A stretch of DNA of 64,000 nt from Tenrec ecaudatus (GCF_050624435.1 NC_134530.1:144872721-144936720), one strand, 5' to 3'. Shown: positions 23,670-34,940, counted from the stretch's first letter. Notes: generated from the letters alone by a model not told the origin. A program made the numbers and translations.

Positions 23670-24885
23670 TGTGGGGACAGCCTGTACTCGCCGTCCTCCA
23701 GCCCATCCTGCCTCCTCCATGCCTCTTTTACCATGTGGTCCTGGCTGCAGAAATCAGCGGAGGAGTTCATCTTGGCCTGGGAATCAGGAGCCCTCTCTGG
23801 TACGGGCTCTGCCACGAAGTGAAGTGGTTACCACCTGTGTTAGAGCAGGCTTCTCTAGAGCAGCAGCTCTCATCCAGATTCCAGTGGGACTCCCAGACTA
23901 AGACGTGCTGATCGACTTCAGCCAGGGAAAGCGCTCTGGATTCTGACCCACAGCTGCTCCCAGAGGGACGGTGCAGGTCTTGCTCCGAGTGGCTTCTAGT
24001 CGCCCAGGTTCCTTGGTTCGTAGCTGCAGCTGAACGCCATAGTGTGGAGGCCATCTCCCTGGCTGTGTCGCTGTGTCTGTTCTCTTCCTTGGTAAAGATA
24101 CCACGAGGACTGGACCAGGCCCCCCCTCTTCCAGTGTGACCTCATGTTAACCTGTTGGCTGCCAAGGCGTAGATGTCCACTCCCGGCGACGCCGTGCGTA
24201 CAGACAAGCACTGCTCCCCAGGCCTTCTCAGGCTGTGGGCTTTCAGAAGCAGATTACGAGGCCTATTGTTCAGGTGTCCCTGGGGAGTTTCAAACCACCT
24301 TAGTTGCAAACCAGGTCAAGTTACAGACACCAGCAGTGAGAACTTCAACATATGTTTCTGGGGGATGAAATTCTATCTCTATAATAGTGATCCTTATTTA
24401 CAAGGTGGTAGATTTCCAGAGAATCAAAATATTCAGTGTCTGTGGGAAAATGGGAGGCCCTGGCATTCCTGGGTCTCGATCTCCAGAGAAGCACTAACTG
24501 GTGGTTGATGCTGCTTCCTTTGTAATCATCCGATGCCCCTCAGCCACCATGTCTACCTTGAGTTGGCCAACCCATGCTGGAGACTGCATGCGGCCTGCAT
24601 ATTCATGTGGCTGTTCTCCATGGTGCTGACTCGCATCACGCTGACAGCAATTTGGAGAACTAAATTAATTGCATGTTCCTACTTTTCAAAAAGTGTTTAA
24701 AATTAGACTTTGAACTTCAATTTCCAGTCTCGTATAGGCTCAGTACTTTACACGCTTACCCGCCCCCCCCAGGTAATTTAGTGACACAAATACTTCGTTA
24801 GGTAGAATCTACAGCAGATGATCTTTCTTACTGGTTCAATCTTCTCTTTTACACGACCTGCCTGGGCCCTGTGAGCCTCTCTGGT
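23670..24885. other. Intergenic DNA, mostly unassigned
   Basis: A stretch at 24340-24365 (aacttcaacatatgtttctg) resembles an MLT1 LTR end. Nothing else could be assigned. Confidence 0.45.
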
Positions 24886-24887
24886 AG

Positions 24888-25670
24888 TTTAGTTATATGT
24901 GAACTTGACTAGGTAATGATTCTCAGTAGTATGGCAGGTATGATGTAATCTGTCTTTGTTTTGCGATCTGATATGTCCAGCCAATGAGTTGAAAGAGATG
25001 TAGCCAGTGGTGGGGCGCAACCACTTTGAAACCGGTTCGGCAGAACTGATACCTACATTTGTGTTGAATTTGGCGAAATGGTTGTTAAAGTGGCACATGT
25101 AATCAGAGTTCTGACTGAGCAGCCGCCCAGTGCAGAAATGTCGAGTTTACATCTTTTACGTTCTTCTGTGCAACAGCATATTCTAAGTGCTCTTTCTTAC
25201 AACTTCACCTGGCTTTATGGATCTCTTTTACTGTTCTTATTTAAGTATTACCTGTATGAAGTAACAAAGTACCTTTTAGTATATATTTTTAATACTTTAA
25301 ACAGTCATTAATTAGGGAAGTGAACCTGTTGTTAAGTTATGGAAATCCTCCCATTGGGTGTAGCCGATACCCAATATATAGGAATGCTCTGACCAAACTT
25401 GCTCTCTCGTTTGATCCTGCATCCAACTGGAGGGTGGCTCCAACTTGTCACCCTCTCACCTCAAGTTTTGGGACGTGAGCCCGCAGCCTGCAGTCTCACC
25501 AGCTGATTTTGGACTCTTCACATGAGTTAGAAGACACCTCCAGCCTGATGCCTGACCCGCAGATATAGAGCTTGCTAGTCTCCACAACTAGCAAGTAATT
25601 TCCTTGAAATGACCGCCCCCCTCCCCTCTCTGTGTGCACCACGGTTTTCACTCCTCTAGAGGACTGTGTG
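24888..25670 (+). mobile_element. ERVL-type LTR, interrupted by a hAT element
   Basis: It starts with tatgtgaacttgactagg and continues after 25365 with catccaactggagggtgg and cacctcaagttttgggacg, an arrangement typical of MLT2/ERVL LTRs. Its interior is split by the 352-bp hAT insertion at 25005-25356. Confidence 0.5.
25005..25356. mobile_element. Non-autonomous hAT element, 352 bp
   Basis: The left end cagtggtggggcgcaacc and the right end ggaaatcctcccattg are imperfect inverted repeats, with inner blocks gaaaccggttc and gaacctgttgtt also inverted. It is flanked by an 8-bp duplication, gatgtagc (24997-25004) and ggtgtagc (25357-25364), 7 of 8 identical. Eight-bp duplications are the hAT signature. 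No transposase frame is present. Confidence 0.8.
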
Positions 25671-25693
25671 GACTGTACTGTATTCTCAAAATA

Positions 25694-26196
25694 TGTGTCA
25701 ACTTGGTTAGGCCATGATTCTGAATAGTTTGTGATCTAAGGTAATTGTACTATTTTGCAAATTCTAAATGCAGTGATGTTCACAGGATAGGATTAGAGAC
25801 AGTTATGCTAATGAGGCAGGATACCATCCACAGGATTGGGCTGTATCTGAGTCCATTTCTTTTGAAACACAAAAGAAGTCAAATGAGCAAGCAGATGTCA
25901 GTGTGATCTGACTACCATCAAGAAAGGAGAGCGAGGAGAGAAGCATGTCCCTTGTACCTGGGGCCCCTGTGCTGAGAACCTCCTAGACCCAGTGTAAGCT
26001 TGCTGCCACGACTCACGGAGACCTCCAAGGAGCACTCCCACAGACGCTGAAAGGAGACAAGGACCTTGCCCCAGGGCCAGCAGCGAGAGAAAGCATTGGC
26101 CTGTCAACATCCTAAAGGAGGCGAGAACAGATGTCTATTTGTTAAAGCCATCCACGTGTGGTATTTCGGTTGTAACAGCACTAGATAACTAAGACA
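25694..26196 (+). mobile_element. 5' LTR of the ERVL-type provirus
   Basis: It begins TGTGTCAACTTGGTTAGGCC and ends ACTAGATAACTAAGACA, the typical end of ERVL LTRs. Just after it, ggtactgaaagtg (about 26213) could belong to the primer-binding region. Protease-like sequence follows 200 bp later. Confidence 0.65.
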
Positions 26197-26403
26197 TTGG
26201 CCATGGCAGTCGGTACTGAAAGTGCAGTTCTGATCCACAGGGGCACATGCCCATCAAATGAAGGGGAGGCCAGGTACCCTTCAGGACTGTCACTGCAATG
26301 TTCAACTAGGTATACTAGTAATCTTTGCTCGAGGCTTCTCCAAAGGATCTATGAACTTTTATGAAAGTGACCACTCATCGGGGGAAAAGGAAATCAGGGA
26401 TTT

Positions 26404-26590
26404 TTGGACACTGGCTCTCAACAAACATTAATTCTAGGAGACCCCAAATATAACTCTGGCCCAACTGTCAGAGCAGGGGCCCATGGAGATCAGACTGTTA
26501 ATGGAGTCTTAGATCAGGCTCATCTCACAGCGGGTCTTCAAACCTACCCTGCCATGAACGTCCCAGTTCCACAATGCACGATTGAGACAG
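26404..26590 (+). pseudogene. ERVL-type retroviral protease fragment
   Basis: The frame starts with the motif DTGSQQTLILG, where DTG is the retroviral aspartic protease active site. The segment is short and has no complete gene. Confidence 0.6.
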
Positions 26591-26812
26591 GTCTTCTCTG
26601 CAACCGGTATAAGGACCCCTCCCCACCGCCCCTCTCACACACACTGGATCTCTGACATGTGGAGGAAGGGCGATTATGTCAGGAAAAGCCAAGTGGTAGC
26701 TATTAGATGGGCCCCTGTCCACGAAAATAATAAGCCAAAAGCAACACCATATTCCGGGAGGGATTAGTGAGCTCAGTGCCACCATCAAGGACCTGGTTGC
26801 CACCATACCTCC

Positions 26813-27324
26813 TGTGTTAGTCTGGATGCTTTAGAGAAACAAATCCACAGAAATTCATATGTATAAGCGAGAGTTTTATAGAAAGGGTAAGTGCACATCA
26901 AGAAAACATGCCAACCCAGTGCTTCCCAAGTCCACAAGTCCAACATTAACCCATATGTACATTACCAATTCACAAAGTCCTCCATCTCACAAAACACACG
27001 CTATGACACTGACTGCAGGAGGAAAGCCAAATCAGTGAACATGTAAGCATCTCAGCGCTGGCAAGGGTCTCCACATGGCTGCTCCAGCACCCAGGGCTGC
27101 ATCAGAGTAGGTCCATGCGGCTTCTCCTTGGGAATGTCTTGCAGGAAGTGAGCCTTGCCAGCTGAAGCAGGGAACTGGCTAAGGAAGCTGCACCCTGGTC
27201 TGACCATCAGAAAGCAAGAGACCCAAGAACTAGAAAGGTGAGGCTTACCAAGTAATTTATTACTGCGCCCTTCAATTAACCCCACATGTGTTTATCAGCC
27301 AGGTTGGCACAACTAACTACCTCA
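26813..27324 (+). mobile_element. Solo LTR (TGTGTTAG family) inside the ERVL provirus
   Basis: It runs from TGTGTTAGTCTGG to CTACCTCA and is flanked by an exact 5-bp duplication cctcc (26808-26812 and 27325-27329). Five-bp duplications fit ERVL/class III integration. It has no internal coding region. Confidence 0.85.
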
Positions 27325-27772
27325 CCTCCATTTAACTTGCCTATTTAGTTTGACCAAAAGCCCAGATGGATCTTGAAGAATGACAGTGTATTATCACGTA
27401 GAACTGGGTGGTCACTCCAATCACAGCAGCTGTTTCAGGTGTGGCTTCATTAATGGCAAATGAATACATCTCTTGGTATCTGCTATGCAGCTATTGATCA
27501 GTGGGTGTCTTCTTCTCAACTGAAGTTTCAAAAGAACACCAGAAGCAATTTCCCTTTACTGGCAGCACCAGCAATACCGTGACACTGTCCTACCATCAGC
27601 TTGAGCGTGTATCAACTCTCAGCATTTCTTTGTAGTCTGCAGTGACCTTTATCAGTTATTCCTTTCACAGGGTGTCACACCGGTCCATTACATTGGTGAC
27701 ATTCTGCCAATCGGACCTCATAAGCAAGAAGTAACAATGATGCTAAATTTGTTGGTAAGATATTTGCAAGCA
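27325..27772 (+). pseudogene. ERVL-type reverse transcriptase fragment
   Basis: PFNLPI and a KPRWILKND stretch mark the start of the polymerase domain. YIGDILPIGPHKQE near 27688-27730 corresponds to the YIDDI catalytic motif, with Gly replacing the first Asp. Stops interrupt it. Confidence 0.7.
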
Positions 27773-27774
27773 AC

Positions 27775-27860
27775 CAACTAAGCCTACTGCCGTTGAGTCA
27801 GTTTTCAAGTACAGCAGCCTGCGAGGACAGAGTCAAACTGGGTCTAGGGTTTCGAAGCCC
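27775..27860 (-). mobile_element. AfroSINE-type SINE fragment, reverse
   Basis: ctactgccgttgagtcagtt and aggacagagtcaaactgggt are the reversed tail and middle. Confidence 0.65.
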
Positions 27861-27865
27861 GTGCA

Positions 27866-28875
27866 TTTTAAATAACATTTTATTAGGGGCTCATACAGCT
27901 CTTATCACGATCCATACATACATCAATTGTATAAAGCACATCTGTACATTCATTGCCCTCATCATTTTCAAAGCATTTTCTCTCCACTTAAGCCCTTTGC
28001 ATCAGGTCCTCTTTTTTCCCCCTCCCTCCCCACTCCTCCCTCCCTCATGAGCCCTTGATAATTTATAGATTATTATTTTGTCATATCTTGCCCTATCCAG
28101 TGTCTCCCTTCTCCCCCTTCTCTCTTCTCTGCTGTCCATCCCCCAGGGAGGAGGTCACATGTAGATCCTTGTAATCGGTTCCCCCTTTCCAACCCACTCA
28201 CCCTCTACTCTCCCAGTATCGCCCCTCACACCCCTGGTCCTGAAGGTATCATCCACCCTGGATTCCCTGTGCCTCCAGCTCCTATATGCACCAGTGTACA
28301 ACCTCTGCTCTATCCAGGCTTGCAGAGTAGAATTCGGATCATGGTAGTGGGGGGTAGGGAGGAAGCATTTTGGATCTGGGGGAAAACTGTATTCTTCATT
28401 GGTGCTACATCGCACCCTGACTGACTCATCTTCTCCCCTAGACCCATCTGTGAGGGGATCTCCAGTGGCCGAGAAATGGGCTTTGGGTCTCCACTCTGCA
28501 CTTCCCCTTTCATTCACTATGGTAAGATTGTTTGTTCTGATGATGCCTTATACCTGATCCCTTTGGCACCTCGTGATTGCACAGGCTGGTGTGCTTCTTC
28601 CATGTGGGCTTTGTTGCTTCTGAGCTAGATGGCCACTTGTTCACCTTCAAGACTTTAAGACCCCAGACACTATCTCTTTTGATAGCCGGGCACCATCAGC
28701 TTTCTTCGCCACATTTGCTTATGCACCCGCTTGTCCTCGGCGAGCCTGTGTATCTTTACAGACGCAGACCGCTTCATCTTTCTCTGTCAGAGCTGCTTGT
28801 GAGTTCAAATCTCCGGCTTTTTGATGAGCGGCCCAGCACTCATCCCATTGCGCTGGACCAAGGGTCATATTTGCA
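27866..28875 (-). mobile_element. L1 3' end (tenrec-type), reverse
   Basis: It starts with the reversed polyadenylation end (attttattaggggctcata) and continues through a CT-rich segment and ggaggtcacatgtagatcct. About 1 kb of 3' region, 5'-truncated, inserted in the provirus pol. The same family recurs at 31073 and 36496. Confidence 0.75.
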
Positions 28876-28889
28876 TGTGAGAAATTAAT

Positions 28890-29220
28890 CCAACCCAAAT
28901 TCAGGCACCTTCCCAGTCAGTGACAGCTCTAGGGGTCCAGTGGTGTGGGGCAAGTTGAGATACTGCTTATAAAGCCAAGGATAGAGTGGTACACTTGGCC
29001 CCTCCTACAACCCAAAAGGAGGTACAGTGTTTGGTGGGCCTCTGGAGTTTGAGGCAATACTCTTTTGACCTATTTATCAAGTAACTCAAAAAGCTGCTTG
29101 TTTTGAGTGAGTCCTGGAACCTGAAAAGGCTCTGCACCAGGTTCTGGCTGACGTGCAAGCTGCTTTATCACTTAGACCAGAGACCCAGCTGATCCGAGTG
29201 CTTCAGGTGTGGGTGAAAGA
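28890..29220 (+). pseudogene. ERVL-type pol, connection region
   Basis: VTALGVQWCG, then TTQKEVQCLVGLWSLRQYSF resemble the segment between polymerase and RNase H of ERVL-type pol. Stop codons follow. Confidence 0.65.
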
Positions 29221-29800
29221 GGCGCTGTGTGGAGGCTTTGGCAGGCCCCTATTAGTGAATCGCAGCCCAGATCCTTAGGATGTTGGAACAAAGCTCTGTT
29301 GTGCTCTGTAGACAACTAGCTAGTTTTTGGGTCTTAGTACAGACTGAATGATTAACCACATGGGTCACCACGTCATTGCAGCCTGAGCTACTCCTTCATG
29401 AACTGGGTGTTGCCTGACCCACAAGAGGAGAAAGCTGGGTGTGCACAGCAGTGCACAGAGGAGATCAGGTTCAAGCAGGACATGAAAGCCACTCGTAAGT
29501 TACACCGGGAAGTAGCTCAAATGCCCATGCTTCCCCCTCCACTCACGCTATCTCCTCTCTCCCAGTCGGCCTCATGGGGAGTTCCTTAAGACCACTCGGC
29601 TATAGAAGAGACAACGTGTGCCTACTTTACAGAGGGTTCTGGAAGTGACAGAGGCAGTACTACAGCCCCTTTCTGAGACCTGCCAGCAGGACGTCGTGAA
29701 GAAACAACATTTGGGCAGCACTTTGAGCCGTGGGCCTGGCTGTTCGTTTTACTTGTAAGGGAAGAAGACCAGATGCCCAATTGTCTACTGATTCATAGTT
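29221..29800 (+). other. ERVL internal DNA, decayed
   Basis: Part of it (29450-29620) aligns by eye with the reverse copy at 16200-16420, so it belongs to the same ERVL family. No usable frame remains. Confidence 0.55.
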
Positions 29801-29806
29801 TGTGGC

Positions 29807-30321
29807 TGTGTTAGTCTGGGTAGGCTAGAGAAACCAATCCATGGACACACATATGTGTACAAGAAAGAGACTAGTATACAAGAGCAATTGAACATTGAGA
29901 AAGCATCCCAGCCCAGCACAGATCAAGTCCATAAGTCCGACATTAGCCCATATGTCCGACAGTGATCCATAAAGTCCTCCTCAGACTCACGAAACACATG
30001 CAATGATGCCGAATACAGGATGATCACAAGCCAGTGGGTGGAAAGTCTTTGGATACAGTGGCGTTGTAAACATCTCAGCACTGGCAGGGGTCTCTATGTG
30101 GTTCTTCCAGCTTCAGAGGTCTTGTCGGCTGCCATGTCTCCCAGGGAGTGGCAGAAAGAGAGAGGTGTCTTCTGCCTACAAGGAGGAAGGACCAGATTTC
30201 CCAGAATTCTCAGGAGAAGGCCATGCCCACAGAAGTCTCATTGGCTGTCTCCAGATTGACAGCCTAGACTCCACCCCTACACTCGATCCTTACCCTGACA
30301 CCAGATGAGGTGACTACCACA
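29807..30321 (+). mobile_element. Second solo LTR (TGTGTTAG family) inside the provirus
   Basis: It runs from TGTGTTAGTCTGGG to GACTACCACA (515 bp) and is flanked by an exact 5-bp duplication gtggc (29802-29806, 30322-30326). Removing it joins the RNase H-like frame on both sides (…FV / ANGLAG…). Confidence 0.88.
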
Positions 30322-30480
30322 GTGGCCAATGGTTTGGCTGGATGATCAGGGACTTGAAAGGAATCTGGAAAATTGGAGACCAGGAGACATGGGGCAAGAA
30401 ACATAAAGACCTCTCTGAACAGACAACAAAGATGAACATTTGTGTTCATGTGAATGCTCATCGGGGACAATTCTAACAAT
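30322..30480 (+). pseudogene. ERVL-type RNase H fragment
   Basis: A VANGLAG motif, GKLETRRHGARN and ending TFVFM with internal stops match the end of the ERVL RNase H domain. It continues across the LTR insertion. Confidence 0.6.
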
Positions 30481-30484
30481 CAAG

Positions 30485-30600
30485 TACTGTACATACTCGT
30501 GGATAAGCCGAGTTTTTCAGCACACTTTTATGCAGTTTTGTGGTAAAATTAGGTGCCTTGGACGATATGCAGATCAGCTTATACTCGAGTATATACAGTA
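30485..30600. mobile_element. 116-bp mini inverted-repeat element with TA ends
   Basis: Left end tactgtacatactcgtgg and right end gagtatatacagta are inverted repeats of about 23 bp with a few mismatches, both ending in TA. The inner block taaaattaggtgcc is one I associate with a widespread mariner-type MITE. It is inserted in the ERVL pol. Confidence 0.7.
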
Positions 30601-30724
30601 AATAGGAAGATGTCATTGTGAATACTGCTTAGCTTCTTTCTCTGGTCATTCCTGTCATGCCAAGTGGGCTCATGATCAAAGAATAATGGTGGCATGCATG
30701 ACGTTATGTATTGGCTCAGTAACA

Positions 30725-31072
30725 TGACTTGGCCGCAGTCACTGCCGAGTGCCCAGTTTACCACCATCAGACATCAACACTAAATCCACGATATGGCACC
30801 ATGACTGGTAGCAATCAGCTAGCACACTGGTGGCAGGTTGATTATATTGGACCACGTCTAAGTGCAAGATCTTGTTTTTACCAGGATGCACACTCTGGAC
30901 TTACCTTCCCTGCATGCATTGATGCCAAGACGACCATGGGTGGGCTTACAGAATGCTGATCTACTGTCACGGTCTCCCACACAGCATTGTGTCAGAACAC
31001 TCAACGGCAAATCAAGGGTGGCGATGGGCTCATTCTCGTGGAATTCACTGCCCTTACCAGGTTACCCATATT
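30725..31072 (+). pseudogene. ERVL-type integrase fragment
   Basis: AVTAECPVYHHQ is the end of the zinc-binding domain (one Cys lost). QLAHWWQVDYIGP is the start of the catalytic core with its first Asp. TTMGGLTEC and HGLPHSIVSE follow. An L1 insertion ends it at 31073. Confidence 0.75.
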
Positions 31073-31586
31073 CTTTTTTACATTTTATTAGGGGCTCATA
31101 CGACTCTTATCACAATCCATACATATACATACATCAATTGTATAAAGCACATCCATATATTCTTTGCCCCAATCATTCTCAAAGCATTTGCTCTCCACTT
31201 AAGCCCTTGGCATTAGGTCCTCTTGTTTTTTTTCCCCTCCCACCCCACTGCCCCCTCCCTCATGAGCCCTTGGTAATCTATAGATTGTTATTTTGTCATA
31301 TCTTGCTCTATCCGGAGTCTCCCTTCCCCCCTTCTCTGCTGTCCATCTCCCAGGGAGGAGGTCACGTGTGGATCCTTGTAATCAGTTCCCCCGTTCCAAC
31401 CCACTCACCCGCCACTCTCCCAGCATCGCCCCTCACACCTCTGGACCTGAAGGTATATCATCCACCCTGGATTCCCTGTGCCTCCAACCCTCATATGTAC
31501 CAGTGTACAGCCTCTGTCCTATCCAGCCCTGCAAGGTAGAATTCGGATCATGGTAGTTGGGAGGAGGAAGCATCCAGGATCTGGGA
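31073..31586 (-). mobile_element. L1 3' end in ERVL integrase, with target-site duplication
   Basis: A 514-bp reverse L1 3' end (tttttttacattttattagg at its left). The 11-bp duplication ttacccatatt flanks it (31062-31072 and 31587-31597). Confidence 0.85.
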
Positions 31587-31754
31587 TTACCCATATTTCT
31601 TAAGCAGCTGCATGTTACGATGAAAATGCCTTCTGAAGACATACTGATGACATAGCAAGGTGGCAGTGAGTTTGGGGGGTTTGGGTGGTGGCTAGATCTG
31701 AGGAGAATAAAAAGCAGAACATGCATTTATTCAGTGTCTGCTATCTTCCAGGTA

Positions 31755-31990
31755 CTTTCCATGCCTTCCCTGTTAGGTGCCATCCGGTGGAATCCAACCC
31801 ATAGCAACTGTATGTGCAACCACAACCACAACAGCCACACTGCATGGTCCTGCTGGGTCCTCACAACTGTTCCTCTGCCTGAGCCCATAGCAACCACTGT
31901 GTCGATCCACCTCCTTCATGGTCCTTCCACTCTACCAAGTACGATGTCCTTCTCCCGTGACTGGTCTCTCCTGACAACATGTGAGAAGTT
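31755..31990 (-). mobile_element. RTE/BovB-like LINE 3' fragment, reverse
   Basis: gtgccatccggtggaatcca, ctctaccaagtacgatgtcc and tctcctgacaacatgtgaga follow the order seen in afrotherian RTE 3' ends. Another copy of this region is at 42520-42960. Confidence 0.65.
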
Positions 31991-31994
31991 TGTA

Positions 31995-32560
31995 AGATAA
32001 AGACATACTTGTCTGTCAGTTTGTCATACTGCGGTGGCTTGTGTGTTGTTGTGAGACTGCACAGTGTGTTTCCAGTGCCAGCAGGGCCACTCAAAGTGAA
32101 CAGGTTCCTTCAGACTGAGAGCAGACAACGAAGAAGGAGCTTCTGTAACTTATGCCCGCCCTCCTGGGTCACCACAAAGACCCCTTGGGGAAGGGGTGGG
32201 CTTACAGATGAAGAAGATGAACCCAGGGTGGAGGTGGGTGTTGACAACAAGGGCAGAAAGGTTGTACACTAGACCTTGCAGTCTTCTGCAGTGCTGAAAC
32301 CCCCATCACCATGATACTGTGACCGCCCCTTTCTATAATCACACTGAGCCTGGGAGAACCAGTCTAGGAAGAATCAGATATCCAAAGAGGCGATGTGGTA
32401 GCTGATGCTGTCCACCTTTTATTTTGTGGGCTTTAAAAATTAAATATTTATTTTATTTTTTTAAATGACATATTTATTAAAATACATGTTGGGACACTTT
32501 GTTTCACAGGCAGCACACGTTTTTATTTGCACTGAAGACGTTCAGGTATCTTCTTCTCTT
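31995..32560. other. Intergenic DNA, AT-rich at its end
   Basis: There is no gene. 32430-32480 is AT-rich (aaatatttattttatttttt) and may be a decayed retroposon tail. Confidence 0.45.
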
Positions 32561-32562
32561 TC

Positions 32563-32765
32563 ATCAAGTGCCATGGAGTCGTTCCAACTCCCAGCGACCC
32601 CATGCATGACAGAGTAGACTACGCTCCCTAGGGCTTTCAATGGCTGGCTCTCTGGAAGCAGATCTCCAGACTTTTCTTTGGTGGCACCTCTGGGTAGATT
32701 GCAACCTCCAACCTTTCCACGAGCCACTCAGAGTATCAACTGATGTACCACCCGGGGCTCCACAC
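32563..32765 (-). mobile_element. AfroSINE-type SINE, reverse, full length
   Basis: Older variant: from caagtgccatggagtcgttc through tttggtggcacctctgggta to gatgtaccacccggggctcc. Confidence 0.8.
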
Positions 32766-33344
32766 AGCTGTGTGGCCATTCCTCAAATCCGCCTTTATAA
32801 AGCAAGACACTTGCCATCTCAAGATGTGTGTTCACAGCGAGTGGGGTCTTTTGTCCTGTGTCTCCGGGTCCACTGTCACCATGGACCCTGGTGAGCATTT
32901 CCAGATTTCATTCTTCCTGTGAAGTCGCCTGATTTCTGCCAGCAGCTCTCCCCACTCTGCCCTTCACTGCCCTCTCTCCGCTTCTCCCTAGCTAAAGAAC
33001 AGCCTGGAATAGGACTGAGGAGCCTCTGCTGAGCCCCACCTACCCTGTCGCTCCTTCCATGTCCACTTTGCCTGGAGCTGGCTCTGGGTTTTGCGGATGC
33101 TTGGTTTCTATCCTCATCCTTCGGAAGGAGCAAGCGACACGTGGCAAATTTTAAAAATGGAATTTGTTTGAATTGCGGAGTTTCAAACACCTTTTTATTC
33201 AGAAATAAGTTCAAATTCACATAAATAATATAAAGAATTTCTGTACACTTTCACGTAACAGTCCACAAATCCTACTACATTGGTTTTCCCCTTCCTCTCT
33301 CTCCTGACACATACACATATAATAAATAAGTCAATCTATATACA

Positions 33345-33460
33345 GCGAGCCCTGAAGAACATAGGTGTTATGGGCACTGACCTCCCGTGTATGATTCACA
33401 GTGGACCCTCTAAAGCACGAGTATGGGTCATGGGGTGAGGGTCCACTTCCATATTGGATC
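33345..33460. mobile_element. Possible pogo/Tigger-type DNA transposon end
   Basis: gcgagccctgaagaacatag resembles the ends of mammalian Tigger-type elements (ccttgaacaacat). The evidence is weak and no inverted partner was found. Confidence 0.3.
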
Positions 33461-33566
33461 TCCATCCTTGTACTGCTGCTATGGCACTGAGCTCGAGTGT
33501 TACAGAGTCCACTCAAACATGGAGTGGCACCAATCCTGGGCTCACATGGGCATAATGGTGTCACCT

Positions 33567-34310
33567 GGCATTTTATTTTATTTGAAAAGTTTTAATGTGT
33601 GATTTTGGTGAAGGTTTACAAAGCAGATGGTGAGTTTTGCGTTCACCGATGTATGCACATTTTATTTCAACGCATCCATTTCAATCAAGCTAGTGTCATG
33701 TCTGCCGAATACTTCCTGTTTCCGCCCCCGCTCCTTTCCTAACCCTATGAACTTTATCCTTGGATGAATGCTACCCTTTTGACCTTGAATGGTTGATTTC
33801 CCACCACAAAGCTGAGTTCAGGTCCAGACCTGAAGGGTGACCAAGGACTCTAGTCTCAGGGTCCCACAGTTTCTGCTTGACCACTAAGCCTGGTCTCTGT
33901 GATCGTTGTGAGTCTGTCCCTCAGTTTTCCCCACTCTATCCTGCACCTTTTAATGTGATGCTCTTGGTCCTGGTGCCCTGACACCATGTCCTTCTTCTGG
34001 TTCCAGAGTGTGGAGATTAACCCTTGATGGTCCATTGTTTCATTAGACTAATTGCTTCCATAGGCCTTTTAATTTTAATCCCTCTTCTTTCTGCTGATGG
34101 AGAGAGGCCAATAGTTACACCTTAGAGCCTTTAAGTTACACATGAGCTTGTAAGACCATAGTCCCTGCTCAGTAAGTTAGGGTGCAGTGCATGGCCTTTG
34201 TGAACTATGTGATGTCAGCTGACCTTGTGGAGACAGTGTGATGCCTAGGCCCAAGCTGATGTCTAAAAAGTTCTCATAACTCTGTCCCCCTGGAGGTGCT
34301 GCCACATTCG
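33567..34310 (-). mobile_element. Older L1 3' region, reverse
   Basis: gtgaaggtttacaaagcaga near the left and ttagactaattgcttccata near 34050 match the order of afrotherian L1 3' UTRs. A different, older subfamily than the copies at 27866 and 31073. Confidence 0.6.
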
Positions 34311-34572
34311 TGGATATATTTGCAGCCAAAATAAATACACCTAAATGGATACAAGCAACCTTTCATCTCACTGCCATAGAAACAGGAAACACACACACAC
34401 ATATACATAACAACCATGGATACATGGGCCTTCCAAGTTCAAGCTTGTGTCGTTGAAAGGTCAACTATATATTTTTCTGATCTGTTATCAACTTGGAGAT
34501 AGGATGCTCTTTTACCTCTCTCTACATGCTTCGAGATTTGCTAACCACCAAGGACATTTTCTTACCATTATG

Positions 34573-34940
34573 AAAACCACCGCGCACCAAACTTCTTGCC
34601 ACTGAGCAGATTCTGACTCCCAGCTAACGCCTGACTAACTCCCTGCCCACTTCACCGATGAAAATGAAGACCCCAGCCACTCGGAGAAAATCACACCTGA
34701 GAACCCAGCCTCCTAGCTCCTGGCTCAAAGACCAGTGTCCAGAGATTGAATTTCTGTGTGGCCTGGGCAGGATCTGTCTCTCGTGGTTCAGTTCTACCCG
34801 TGGGACACAGGAGAGCTGCCCAGTAGGCTTCCACAGCTCTAACTTGTTACAGAAGCAGACTGACAAGCGTTCTCTCCCGAGGGGCTGCTAGGCTCGAACC
34901 GAAGACCTCTTGGTTAGCTACTGTGCTCCCAGAGCACCTT
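34573..34940 (-). mobile_element. AfroSINE-type SINE, reverse, split
   Basis: The tail part is at 34573-34625 (ttgccactgagcagattctg) and the remainder at 34770-34940 (gttacagaagcagactgaca, then ggctcgaaccgaagacctct). About 150 bp of unrelated sequence lies between. Confidence 0.55.

Larger units (their letters stand above)
25694..31640 (+). mobile_element. ERVL-type endogenous retrovirus, fragmented by nested insertions
   Basis: The order is LTR, protease, reverse transcriptase, RNase H, integrase, all on the + strand. Later insertions cut it: an LTR (26813-27324), a SINE (27775-27860), an L1 (27866-28875), a second LTR (29807-30321), a 116-bp inverted-repeat element (30485-30600) and an L1 (31073-31586). 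gag and the 3' LTR were not found. Stop codons and frameshifts show it is dead. Confidence 0.75.

Noticed and set aside
29802-30326. The LTR at 29807 as the 3' LTR of the surrounding provirus
   Set aside because: It has its own 5-bp duplication, and pol sequence continues beyond it, so it is a later solo-LTR insertion.
30862-31539. 225-codon open frame on the plus strand
   Set aside because: It runs from ERVL integrase DNA out of its frame straight into a reverse L1 insert, so it cannot be one gene.
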